Source: CBDHHC01 sp050633205 | GTDB taxonomy: Bacteria; Pseudomonadota; Alphaproteobacteria; Rhizobiales; CBDHHC01 | Direction: 5' to 3' | DNA length: 9,885 nt | Assembly (NCBI GenBank): GCA_050633205.1 | Contig: JBOEGA010000112.1 | Coordinates: forward strand, 1-9,885 | Position numbers and translations under genes: made by a program | Part shown: positions 1-6,068 of the stretch, piece after piece | Layout: each line of letters opens with the position of its first letter | Numbering within the stretch: position 1 is the stretch's first letter | Notes under the pieces: generated by a model | What the model saw: the letters and a program-made list of their open reading frames with translations, nothing else | What the model was told of the DNA's origin: nothing | Databases searched by the model: none

Positions 1-491
1 GAAAACTGGTTGACGATTACCTCCCTTCCAAACTGTCTCACCAGGACTATCCTAATCTTGTCGCCAAAGGGACGAATGTATCAACATTGTCGACTTCAGC
101 ACTTCTGGTCGTTTACAGAAGATCGAAGGAAAGCTGGCGGTACAGGAAAGTTGCACGTTTTGTTGACAGCTTTTTTCAGAATATCCATAAATTCCGCGAA
201 GCACCAAGGCACCGAAAGTGGAAAGATATGAATCTCGCTGCAAAGCTTCCCGGCTGGTCCCGCTTTCCCTACGCAGCAGAATGGGTCGCGAAACAGCAGG
301 CAGAGGCTAAAGCACGTGTTGCCGTTACCAGCAGCACAACATCTATACCTACACGAAAAAAGAATGGTGACTTTAACTCTTTTCTTCAAAGCTCAGGAGC
401 CTCTAAAAAGCCATTACAAAAGATGACACCTGAAGAACAGGAAGTGCTGTTTCAGAAGTATCTTGACTGGCAGAAAAGCTCTAAACAATAA
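1..491 (+). CDS. TAXI-family TRAP transporter solute-binding protein, C-terminal part (5' end outside window)
   Basis: Periplasmic substrate receptor of a TRAP-type secondary transporter, TAXI branch. It captures a small organic solute and hands it to the membrane subunits. The open frame runs in from the window edge (first full codon at 3), so the signal peptide and most of the binding fold are missing. Visible are about 162 residues ending in TAA. The segment YRKVARFVDSFF, then a PRH-x-KWK block and a LPGWSRF block, matches my memory of the C-terminal part of the long alphaproteobacterial TAXI receptors. A linker rich in Ala, Ser and Lys follows, then a short acidic/aromatic tail (TPEEQEVLFQKYLDW) that such proteins often carry. 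An internal ATG at 87 is not the true start, because the reading frame and the homology continue upstream of it. The transport substrate cannot be inferred, and no TRAP membrane gene is in view. Family call fairly firm. Confidence 0.8.
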   Translation, partial: KLVDDYLPSKLSHQDYPNLVAKGTNVSTLSTSALLVVYRRSKESWRYRKVARFVDSFFQNIHKFREAPRHRKWKDMNLAAKLPGWSRFPYAAEWVAKQQAEAKARVAVTSSTTSIPTRKKNGDFNSFLQSSGASKKPLQKMTPEEQEVLFQKYLDWQKSSKQ

Positions 492-505
492 TCCTGCTTT
501 CAATA

Positions 506-535
506 GCATCAGGGCGTGTGATCCAGTCCTGATGC
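506..535. repeat. 8-bp inverted repeat between convergent genes
   Basis: GCATCAGG at 506-513 and CCTGATGC at 528-535 form a perfect 8-bp stem with a 14-nt loop. It sits in the 54-nt gap between the stop of the TAXI gene (+) and the stop of the SLATT-like gene (-). Neither side is followed by a run of T, so it is not a classical intrinsic terminator. It may still slow or process transcripts ending here. Confidence 0.4.
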
Positions 536-545
536 CAGCCTGGTC

Positions 546-1268
546 CTAGAGCAAAAACAGTATCAGAGGTGGTATGATCATTATTACGAGATTTAAACCG
601 TATACGTTTATCCAATAAGTCAGGTTTACGTGTAACCTCATATCCCAACTAACATCTTCTTCTTTTTTACTATCAACTTTTGCCATTAGATAATCGATAT
701 CATCGTAATTATACGGGCATCCCTGCATGACAGAATGAAATCTCTCAGTATAGTATTGCAGAGTATCCTTACTTATCATTGGTTCTATCTGAAGCCGCTG
801 ATAGAGGTCGTTGATTTCCATAGCACATTTATGCATCTGCAAGGCTCTGACCTGATAGTTATTCTGACTTTCAAGCAACCCCACAATAATGATAAAAATT
901 GAGGAAATGATAGAAGCAAACGTGATTGCGCTCTTTGTGGACAGGTGCAGGATCGGGCTATAGGTTAATGCATATAGCGATATTGCAACTACAAACAAAG
1001 ATATAATGGATAGTGTAAAAATGCTGACTTTATGTTTTTGCTCAAGGCGGTTGTGCGCATTGAAGCGTGACTTCATGGATCCTTTCATACGCTCCAATAA
1101 GTCACGGTGCTGCTTTGACCCCATATATAACTGCAGCTCCGCATCAAAATCAGGGCGATGAAGTCCTGATTGATTGGGCGTATAAAAATTCGGATCAGTC
1201 ATTGGTACAGGATCAACATTACCGTTGCTCTGAACCGCTTGACTATTCCCTGGTGGCCTCGTCCACAT
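546..1268 (-). CDS. SLATT-like (SMODS/SLOG-associating TM effector) membrane protein
   Basis: A 240-residue protein resembling the SLATT superfamily, membrane proteins predicted to be pore-forming effectors of nucleotide-triggered bacterial immunity systems. Order seen: a Pro/Asn-rich N-terminus (1-40), a charged helix (about 41-80), TM1 (about 81-103), a short loop, TM2 (about 113-132), then a cytoplasmic helical part opening with the E-S-x-x-N-Y-x-x-R-A-x-x-M-H-x-C-A pattern (133-149). A Y-N-Y-D-D-I-D-Y stretch near 181-188 recalls the conserved acidic motif of the family. A third hydrophobic segment (about 218-240) ends the protein, more than the minimal 2TM form. The ATG at 1268 is preceded by AAGG and GGAG (AAGGTCAGGAGC), which supports this start over Met23. 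No cyclase, SLOG, reverse transcriptase or nuclease partner is adjacent. By eye the gene and its upstream region look AT-richer than the neighbours. Subfamily uncertain. Confidence 0.68.
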   Translation of the reverse strand: MWTRPPGNSQAVQSNGNVDPVPMTDPNFYTPNQSGLHRPDFDAELQLYMGSKQHRDLLERMKGSMKSRFNAHNRLEQKHKVSIFTLSIISLFVVAISLYALTYSPILHLSTKSAITFASIISSIFIIIVGLLESQNNYQVRALQMHKCAMEINDLYQRLQIEPMISKDTLQYYTERFHSVMQGCPYNYDDIDYLMAKVDSKKEEDVSWDMRLHVNLTYWINVYGLNLVIMIIPPLILFLL

Positions 1269-1331
1269 GCTCCTGACCTTTTTTTGTTATTTTGCGATAA
1301 TTCCCTTTTATCTAATATGATTCTTGATCAG

Positions 1332-1380
1332 ATTAAGTATTATATTTTTTGTTTTACACTTATATTTACCAATACTTAAT
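1332..1380. repeat. 10-bp perfect inverted repeat upstream of the SLATT-like gene
   Basis: ATTAAGTATT (1332-1341) and AATACTTAAT (1371-1380) are exact reverse complements separated by 29 nt. A -10-like TATAAT on the minus strand (1339-1344) overlaps the left arm and points at the SLATT-like gene. The arms could be paired operator sites or cruciform-forming AT-rich DNA. No good -35 box at normal spacing was found, so the promoter itself is uncertain. Confidence 0.4.
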
Positions 1381-1390
1381 ATTTCAGGAG

Positions 1391-1427
1391 AAAAAGAGTG
1401 CTGTTGATAGTATAAATCAACCCTCTC
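1391..1427 (-). terminator. Candidate intrinsic terminator after the ald-GNAT operon
   Basis: Read on the minus strand, GTTGAT (from 1421-1416) pairs with ATCAAC (1408-1403) around a 7-nt loop. An outer GAG/CTC pairing extends it after a small internal loop, and TTTTT (1395-1391) follows. It lies about 10-45 nt beyond the GNAT stop codon, the right place to end that transcript and separate it from the SLATT-like gene. The stem is short, so efficiency is uncertain. Confidence 0.5.
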
Positions 1428-1437
1428 AATATTAATA

Positions 1438-1890
1438 TTAAAGCCATCTGGAAAGAAGACTTCGGTTATGATCATTATAACCAGAACGCTTATAAAGCCG
1501 GATAGCAGGGTTCCCTTTTTCCACTTCCAGATAAATTCGCTTTAATCCCTGCTGCCGGGCTTCTTCATGGACAAACTCCAGGACCTTCCCTCCCAAACCC
1601 TTATTACGAAAATCGGGGCATATATACAGTTCATCAATAAAGCCATCCATACCACCGGTCTCAAGACTAAAGCTTATTGTCAGGACTACATAACCGCAAA
1701 GAACCTTGTCCTGTTCTATCAACCAGGCACTGGCGGGAACCCCTCCCTGAACAAGCATATCAACAGCTCCTGACTGGCGATCTTCATGCCAGGAGTGACC
1801 ATCTTCTGAATAATAGTCCTGCATCATTTTCAGCCATGCCGATACGTCAGATTTTTCTGGAATTCGCAGTGAGATTTTCATTATCGACAT
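1438..1890 (-). CDS. GNAT-family N-acetyltransferase
   Basis: A 150-residue acetyl-CoA-dependent N-acyltransferase, probably cytoplasmic. The core fold is visible. A beta-strand (GYVVLTISFSL) and the IDELYICPDFR strand lead into the acetyl-CoA pyrophosphate loop R-N-K-G-L-G-G (95-101), the usual R/Q-x-x-G-x-G/A motif. The later E-V-E-K-G-N-P-A-I-R-L-Y-K-R-S-G-Y block is the typical C-terminal signature (Asn and Tyr near the catalytic site). I chose the ATG at 1890 because GGGG lies just upstream at good spacing. A longer frame opens at 1914, but that ATG falls inside the end of ald. The gap to the ald stop is 11 nt, so the two genes are probably co-transcribed. The acceptor substrate is unknown. 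An amino acid, peptide or small amine is possible, but the sequence does not show which. Confidence 0.85.
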   Translation of the reverse strand: MSIMKISLRIPEKSDVSAWLKMMQDYYSEDGHSWHEDRQSGAVDMLVQGGVPASAWLIEQDKVLCGYVVLTISFSLETGGMDGFIDELYICPDFRNKGLGGKVLEFVHEEARQQGLKRIYLEVEKGNPAIRLYKRSGYNDHNRSLLSRWL

Positions 1891-1901
1891 ATTTCCCCAA
1901 A

Positions 1902-3017
1902 TTACAAAAGACAATCCTCCGCAGGAACATATTCATGGCCCAGCGCATCAGCAACTGCTTTATATGTTACCTTTCCCGAACAAATATTGAGGCCATTTCT
2001 CAGGTGAATGTCATTTTTCAAAGCTTCTTTCCAGCCTTTATCAGCTATAGCCAGAGCATATGGCAATGTCGCATTATTCAAGGCATAGGTGGAGGTATGC
2101 GCAACTGCGCCAGGCATATTGGCAACGCAATAGTGAACAATATCATGAACCTTATAGGTTGGATCCTGATGTGTGGTTGCTCTTGAAGTTTCAAAGCACC
2201 CACCCTGATCAATAGCAACATCAACAACTGCGCTGCCGGGCTTCATACTACGGATCATGTCCTCAGTAACCAGCTTTGGTGCGGCAGCCCCTGGTACAAG
2301 GACAGCGCCTATAGCCAGATCAGCTTCAGCAATCAGTTGTTCCAGCAAAGACCTTGTCGAAAAAATCACCTTTGCCCTGCACCCGAATATGCCTGACAAA
2401 GTTTCCAGTGTGGCGGGTTGCCTGTCGAGTATTGTGACATCAGCCTGAAGGCCTACTGCCATCTGCGCTGCATTGAGGCCAACGGTTCCACCGCCTACAA
2501 TAACAACTTTTCCGGGCATGACACCGGGAACTCCACCAAGTAATACGCCCCGACCACCATGCTCTTTTTCTAGGGCAGATGCTCCTGCCTGAATGGACAT
2601 GCGTCCGGCAACCTGGCTCATGGGTTTTAACAGAGGCAAGCCACTACGATTATCGGTTACTGTTTCATAGGCAATGCAGACAGCACCGGAAGCTGTGAGG
2701 TCTTTTGCCTGCTCCGGATCAGGAGCAAGGTGAAGATATGTAAAGAGAACCTGTCCATCCCGTATTAAGGTGCGTTCCTGGGCCTGTGGCTCTTTTACCT
2801 TGATGATCATTTCGGCGCTCTGATACAGTTCAGCAGCACTTGTTGCGATTTTTGCTCCGGCTGCCTCATAAACAGCATCATCAGCATTAATCCCCTGCCC
2901 TGCCTGTGTTTCAATATAAACTTCATGGCCATGATGAACAAATTCTGAAACACTTTCAGGTGTTAGCCCTACTCTGTATTCATGTATTTTGACTTCTTTG
3001 GGTACACCAATTCGCAT
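1902..3017 (-). CDS. ald: Alanine dehydrogenase
   Basis: NAD-dependent L-alanine dehydrogenase (L-alanine + NAD+ + H2O to pyruvate + NH4+ + NADH), a cytoplasmic enzyme linking alanine catabolism or ammonia assimilation to pyruvate. The 371-residue length is the family norm. The residues known from characterised enzymes fall at their usual numbers: Arg15 and Lys75 (pyruvate binding), His96 and Asp270 (catalysis, in Y-L-H-L-A-P-D and V-D-V-A-I-D-Q-G-G). The Rossmann nucleotide loop G-G-G-T-V-G is at 175-180, with Asp198 ending the second strand, consistent with NAD preference. The start MRIGVPKEVK is canonical, and GGGAGGT (3030-3024 on the minus strand) sits 6 nt before the ATG. It is the first gene of a two-gene unit with the GNAT gene. 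No Lrp-type regulator is adjacent. Confidence 0.97.
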   Translation of the reverse strand: MRIGVPKEVKIHEYRVGLTPESVSEFVHHGHEVYIETQAGQGINADDAVYEAAGAKIATSAAELYQSAEMIIKVKEPQAQERTLIRDGQVLFTYLHLAPDPEQAKDLTASGAVCIAYETVTDNRSGLPLLKPMSQVAGRMSIQAGASALEKEHGGRGVLLGGVPGVMPGKVVIVGGGTVGLNAAQMAVGLQADVTILDRQPATLETLSGIFGCRAKVIFSTRSLLEQLIAEADLAIGAVLVPGAAAPKLVTEDMIRSMKPGSAVVDVAIDQGGCFETSRATTHQDPTYKVHDIVHYCVANMPGAVAHTSTYALNNATLPYALAIADKGWKEALKNDIHLRNGLNICSGKVTYKAVADALGHEYVPAEDCLL

Positions 3018-3170
3018 TATTATACCTCCCTGGATCAGTTAAACGCAGGCACAATATTTTTCAGCAGCTCTTTTAAAAAATTAAAGCCACATATACACAA
3101 CGAGAGTGTGCAGTTTGCAGAAAGTCTGAAACGTGTCAGTTACACAATAACAAATACTCTATAATAGCAT

Positions 3171-3199
3171 ATATAATTATACCCTCATGCTTATGACAA
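3171..3199 (-). promoter_or_regulatory. Possible sigma-70-like promoter for ald
   Basis: On the minus strand, TTGTCA (3199-3194) and TTATAT (3176-3171) are separated by 17 nt and point toward ald, about 155 nt from its start codon. The region is AT-rich and chance matches are likely. The long leader that results has no structure I could recognise. Confidence 0.3.
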
Positions 3200-3260
3200 C
3201 ATAGATCTTTTGTTTCATATGCTTTCTATCTGGTTACAATGTTCAATATAAATTGAAGAT

Positions 3261-3287
3261 ATGCTTATGATAAGCTTATTTTCATGA
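3261..3287 (+). CDS. Possible 8-codon leader ORF coupled to the TPR gene
   Basis: ATG at 3261 opens the tiny frame M-L-M-I-S-L-F-S, ending in TGA at 3285-3287. The stop overlaps the start of the TPR gene as ATGA (3284-3287). GAAG at 3255-3258 lies 8 nt before the second in-frame ATG (3267), a plausible ribosome site, whereas the TPR gene has no convincing one of its own. It could load ribosomes by translational coupling. An AT-rich region makes such a frame likely by chance. Confidence 0.25.
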   Translation: MLMISLFS

Positions 3288-3817
3288 CACGTTTATTTGC
3301 TATTTTCATAGTTATATTGATGTCATTCCCTGCTATGGCGATGACGTCAGATGAACGCACGACACTACGTGCACAGTTACTTAACAATCTGAAATCAGCG
3401 AAGACTGAAGCAGAAGGCCGGGCGGCAGAAAATGCGATAAGATACTTCTGGCTCAAGGGGCCAGATATTGATGCAACTGCTAAACTGCTCACAGCAATTC
3501 AGGCACGACGGCATTATGATTTTTCAAAAGCAATGTTAATTCTGAATAAACTCATAGCCGATACCCCGGACTATGCTGAAGCATATAACCAACGGGCATT
3601 CCTGTATTTTCTCCTGAGGAAATATGATAAATCTCTGGAAGACATAGAGATAACGCTGGCTAAAGAACCAATGCATTTTGGGGCAATAACCGGACGTGCG
3701 ATTATTTTCTTACATCAGGGACGATCCCAACTGGCTCGAAAATCACTTATTCAGGCAATCGGTATTCATCCCTGGCTAAGGGAGCGAGTATTTCTGACAA
3801 GAATACCTGCTAGTTAA
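3284..3817 (+). CDS. Exported TPR-repeat protein
   Basis: A 177-residue protein with an N-terminal signal peptide: Arg3, a hydrophobic core L-F-A-I-F-I-V-I-L-M, and an A-M-A cleavage site after residue 19. The mature part is helical. Residues about 80-147 contain two tetratricopeptide units (A-x-A-Y-N-Q-R-A-F-L-Y-F-L-L-R-K-Y-D-K-S-L-E-D-I, then H-F-G-A-I-T-G-R-A-I-I-F). The P-x-x-A-E-A-Y-N-x-R-A and E-P-x-H-F-G-A pattern is familiar from small periplasmic TPR proteins in alphaproteobacteria. These are usually protein-interaction scaffolds with no known enzyme activity, and the partner here is unknown. There is no strong Shine-Dalgarno before the ATG at 3284. The gene ends 1 nt from the stop of the convergent CBS gene, so the two transcripts must overlap or stop inside each other. 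Confidence 0.82.
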   Translation: MTRLFAIFIVILMSFPAMAMTSDERTTLRAQLLNNLKSAKTEAEGRAAENAIRYFWLKGPDIDATAKLLTAIQARRHYDFSKAMLILNKLIADTPDYAEAYNQRAFLYFLLRKYDKSLEDIEITLAKEPMHFGAITGRAIIFLHQGRSQLARKSLIQAIGIHPWLRERVFLTRIPAS

Positions 3818-3818
3818 A

Positions 3819-4355
3819 TCAGCCTACGATGAGCTGTTTAATTTTCAGGTTTTCGTATTCAAGTTCTTTCAAACGATGATGAACGACATCACGAATGGAG
3901 ACCATGCCACATGCGATACCATGATCAATAACAGGCATATGCCTGAAACGCCCTTCGGTCATTTTGGTCATAATCACCTGCAGGTGGTCTCCGGGAGAGC
4001 AGGTTACCGGATCAGGAGTCATGATGTTCCTGACTGGCTCATCAAGGATAGTTTCTCCCTTTTCGCTGATGCCATAAACAACATCCCGCTCGGATACGAT
4101 GCCCTGTAAATTCTGATCATCATCAAGGATCAGCAACACACCAATCTTTCTTTGATGAAGCTCTCCAACCACTTCCCTGATTGTCATATCGGGAGTAATC
4201 GTATAGATATCGTCGCCTTTATCTGCCAAAATGGCACCAACGGTATTCCCAGCCCCTTCGGCGGCCAGACCTGTACCAGTGGACTGAGAGAACGAGCGTG
4301 AACTCTCTTTTTTCTCATCCTTTTTCAATGGACCTCTATAGGACTCTGGCGGCAT
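3819..4355 (-). CDS. Two-CBS-domain protein
   Basis: A 178-residue soluble protein with a tandem CBS pair: CBS1 about 50-95 (ending G-I-V-S-E-R-D-V-V-Y) and CBS2 about 112-160 (ending G-M-V-S-I-R-D-V-V-H). The S-x-R-D ends of each domain are the usual ribose/phosphate contacts of adenine nucleotides, so AMP/ATP- or NAD-type sensing is likely from family knowledge. The domains are joined by the typical V-R-N-I-M-T-P-D-P-V-T linker. An N-terminal stretch of about 35 charged, Ser- and Gly-rich residues (K-K-D-E-K-K-E-S-S-R) is an extension beyond the usual stand-alone form of about 143 residues and is probably disordered. The C-terminus is a charged helix. A perfect AAGGAGGT lies 6 nt before the ATG, so the start is secure and the extension is translated. 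No effector domain is fused, and the target is unknown. Confidence 0.93.
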   Translation of the reverse strand: MPPESYRGPLKKDEKKESSRSFSQSTGTGLAAEGAGNTVGAILADKGDDIYTITPDMTIREVVGELHQRKIGVLLILDDDQNLQGIVSERDVVYGISEKGETILDEPVRNIMTPDPVTCSPGDHLQVIMTKMTEGRFRHMPVIDHGIACGMVSIRDVVHHRLKELEYENLKIKQLIVG

Positions 4356-4374
4356 AAAGCGACCTCCTTATTGT

Positions 4375-4395
4375 AAAAAAGCCTATCTGTAAGGC
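4375..4395 (-). promoter_or_regulatory. Small hairpin with T-run in the leader of the CBS gene
   Basis: On the minus strand, GCCT (4395-4392) can pair with AGGC (4384-4381) around 7 nt, followed by TTTTTT (4380-4375) just before the ribosome site of the CBS gene. The arrangement resembles a weak attenuator or RNA-stability element, but a 4-bp stem is marginal. Confidence 0.25.
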
Positions 4396-4525
4396 GAGTG
4401 AACTTTGCGAATCACAAAAGACCTACCTTCGTCTATAGTATAGCCTAACAAAAAAGTGATATTAGGCAACCACTACGAAAGATATGAACGCCCTGAAACC
4501 GGGGTAGTCAGAGATCTGATGTTCC

Positions 4526-4561
4526 GATAACAATCCTTTATAAAATATTGTTATCTTTTTT
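4526..4561 (+). terminator. AT-rich terminator-like hairpin with no gene upstream on its strand
   Basis: GATAACAAT (4526-4534) and ATTGTTATC (4547-4555) form a perfect 9-bp stem with a 12-nt loop, directly followed by six T (4556-4561). The stem has only two G:C pairs, so it is weak. On the plus strand the nearest upstream gene ends at 3817 with the oppositely oriented CBS gene between. It therefore ends either read-through from the TPR gene (antisense to the CBS gene) or an unannotated small transcript. Confidence 0.4.
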
Positions 4562-4776
4562 ATTAATATAGCAATTATAAAAATATAACCTCAATATCTG
4601 ATAGCAACCACCCTGTCGCATTCCCCTCATTCTCCACAGGTCACATTTTTGTACTAATCGCAATATAACTCATGATCACAATTCCGGCTTGAGGTACCTG
4701 CATCATAAAGTCGTCCCTATTTACTGCAAGATAACCTGCTAGCTCAAATGGTTGATAGATATTGGTGATAAAAAGA

Positions 4777-5508
4777 ATGAAAAATTACGTAAACAATGCT
4801 CTGGGCCTTATTGGCTGCATTGCTCTGCTGGGGCTATCAAGTCAGGTTATTGCTGATAATGAAAAAAAATCCTCTACCAATCCTGTCGGTGGTGGTAGCG
4901 GGTGGAATGCTGAAGTAAAAAAAGCTGAACCTACGGCCAAAACCGCTGATGGCTTTGCACTAACTGAAGATGCTCAAAAGGTTGTTCAGTCAGTTAGCGA
5001 CTACTTTAATGCCCTGACAGATTTGAAGGGTGAATTTGCCCAGACAAACCCCGACAATAAAAGAGCTGAAGGCAGGTTTTACCTTAAACGCCCCGGAAAA
5101 CTGCGTTTTGATTATGCGCCGCCAAGTGCAATGAGAATCGTAGCTGATGGAAAATGGCTGTCAGTTGAGGATCATGATCTTAAAAGTTCCGAGCAGTATC
5201 CCCTGGAAAGCACTCCTTTTCGCCTGCTGATGAAAGAAAAAGTCGACCTGCTTAAGGATGCCAGACTTGTTGATGTTACTGTCGGAGAAAGTATTGTCGT
5301 TATGACTGTTACGGACAAGGAAGATGATGGTACAGGCCAGTTAAAGCTTTTCTTTGCCTATCCGGAGATTGCTCTTCAACAATGGATCATTACAGATCCT
5401 CAGGGACTTGAGACAAAAATTGAGCTTACCAATCATGTGCTGAACGAAAAACAGCATGAAAAGTTTTTTGAAACTGCAAAATTTGGCCTCTCAATTGTAG
5501 AAGACTGA
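4777..5508 (+). CDS. lolA: LolA-like outer-membrane lipoprotein carrier protein
   Basis: Periplasmic chaperone that takes lipoproteins from the inner-membrane LolCDE exporter and carries them to the outer membrane. From the ATG at 4777 there are 243 residues. The signal peptide (Lys2, hydrophobic core 8-24, V-I-A cleavage near residue 26) is followed by a Gly/Ser/Lys/Ala-rich linker of about 30 residues. The carrier domain then starts at Y-F-N-A-L-T-D-L-K-G-E-F-A-Q. The G-R-F-Y-L-K-R-P-G-K-L-R-F-D-Y-x-x-P block followed by I-V-A-D-G-K-W-L is the LolA signature, and the later T-P-F-R-L-L segment also fits. TTG at 4762 and GTG at 4765 extend the frame by five or four residues. The ATG gives the more normal signal peptide, but no site has a strong Shine-Dalgarno. 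A single-gene transcript is likely, since a strong terminator follows. In alphaproteobacteria lolA is often beside ftsK, and that neighbour is absent here. Confidence 0.88.
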   Translation: MKNYVNNALGLIGCIALLGLSSQVIADNEKKSSTNPVGGGSGWNAEVKKAEPTAKTADGFALTEDAQKVVQSVSDYFNALTDLKGEFAQTNPDNKRAEGRFYLKRPGKLRFDYAPPSAMRIVADGKWLSVEDHDLKSSEQYPLESTPFRLLMKEKVDLLKDARLVDVTVGESIVVMTVTDKEDDGTGQLKLFFAYPEIALQQWIITDPQGLETKIELTNHVLNEKQHEKFFETAKFGLSIVED

Positions 5509-5529
5509 TACAGGTTATATTTTTATAAC

Positions 5530-5555
5530 AGGGGAGCGCAGGTGCTCCCCTTTTT
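5530..5555 (+). terminator. Intrinsic terminator of lolA
   Basis: AGGGGAGC (5530-5537) pairs perfectly with GCTCCCCT (5544-5551) around a 6-nt loop and runs into TTTTT. The GC-rich 8-bp stem and T-tract lie about 20 nt after the lolA stop. This is the clearest terminator in the window. There is no T-tract on the other strand, so it should not stop the convergent SRPBCC transcript. Confidence 0.9.
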
Positions 5556-5603
5556 ATTTGTACTGACTGCAGGCACAGATATTTCACCTGACCTCCATCC
5601 CTT

Positions 5604-6068
5604 TTACTTCAGATAGCTGGCAAGGATGTCAAAACAGGCGTTCCACCCCATTGAGTGATTACTTCTGGAAGCTTCTGACGGTAACTTCTCATGTCTTAGA
5701 ACGAGTTCAGTCTGCCTGCCCTTTTCTATGAAATTTACGGTCACAATTGTTTCTCCGTGCTCACCCGAACAATCGGAGCAGCCTTTATCTTCAAGTAACC
5801 AGGTAAAGACCAGTCGATCATGTGGGGTAATTTCCTGATACTCCCCACGGTGATAAAAAAGATCACCGCCCTCTTTTCTCAGACCTATTTTATATTCCCC
5901 ACCAACCTTCAGATCCAGTTCAACAGATTCAACATGAAGATCACCAGCGCCGAACCAGACCTGCAAAGCTTCAGCTTGTACCCAGGCATTAAACAGGGTT
6001 TCCTGAGTTACATTAAAGATTCTGCGCTCTATGAGCATGAAGTCAGGTATTTCTTTTGTAATACTCAT
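5604..6068 (-). CDS. SRPBCC / AHSA1-type (activator of Hsp90 ATPase homologue) domain protein
   Basis: A 154-residue START-like hydrophobic-cavity protein of the AHSA1 group. Visible family marks are the opening I-E-R-R-I-F-N-V-T-Q-E-T-L-F-N-A-W-V, then L-Q-V-W-F-G, the V-G-G-E-Y-K strand, the R-L-V-F-T-W strand, and the closing helix M-G-W-N-A-C-F-D-I-L-A-S-Y-L. Despite the domain name, bacterial members are not shown to act on Hsp90, and the ligand is unknown. A Cys-x-x-Cys pair (C-S-D-C-S-G) in the middle loop is noticeable and could bind metal or be redox active. Its start codon overlaps the stop of the ArsR-type gene as ATGA, so translation is coupled. This repressor/AHSA1 pairing is common in bacteria, which supports co-regulation by the neighbouring repressor. 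Confidence 0.92.
   Translation of the reverse strand: MSITKEIPDFMLIERRIFNVTQETLFNAWVQAEALQVWFGAGDLHVESVELDLKVGGEYKIGLRKEGGDLFYHRGEYQEITPHDRLVFTWLLEDKGCSDCSGEHGETIVTVNFIEKGRQTELVLRHEKLPSEASRSNHSMGWNACFDILASYLK

Larger units (their letters stand above)
4356..4776. other. Gene-free region between the CBS gene and lolA
   Basis: About 420 nt with no credible coding frame. It is AT-rich and must hold the promoters of the divergent CBS (-) and lolA (+) genes, though I found no convincing -35/-10 pair for either. It contains the leader hairpin of the CBS gene, a 6-bp inverted repeat GCCTAA/TTAGGC (4443-4448 and 4462-4467), and the terminator-like hairpin at 4526-4561. No tRNA or familiar small RNA was recognised. 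Confidence 0.6.

Noticed and set aside
52..389. Minus-strand frames opposite the TAXI gene
   Set aside because: They are shadows. The plus-strand frame carries the family motifs.
1891..1914. Upstream ATG for the GNAT gene at 1914
   Set aside because: It overlaps the end of ald and adds residues unlike the family. The ATG at 1890 has GGGG at good spacing.
1677..2186. 169-codon plus-strand frame across the GNAT/ald junction
   Set aside because: It is antisense to two well-supported genes, and its composition gives no recognisable fold.
4807..4818. Lipobox-like L-I-G-C in the LolA signal peptide
   Set aside because: The Cys lies early, with the hydrophobic stretch continuing after it, and a good V-I-A cleavage site follows. 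LolA is a soluble periplasmic protein.
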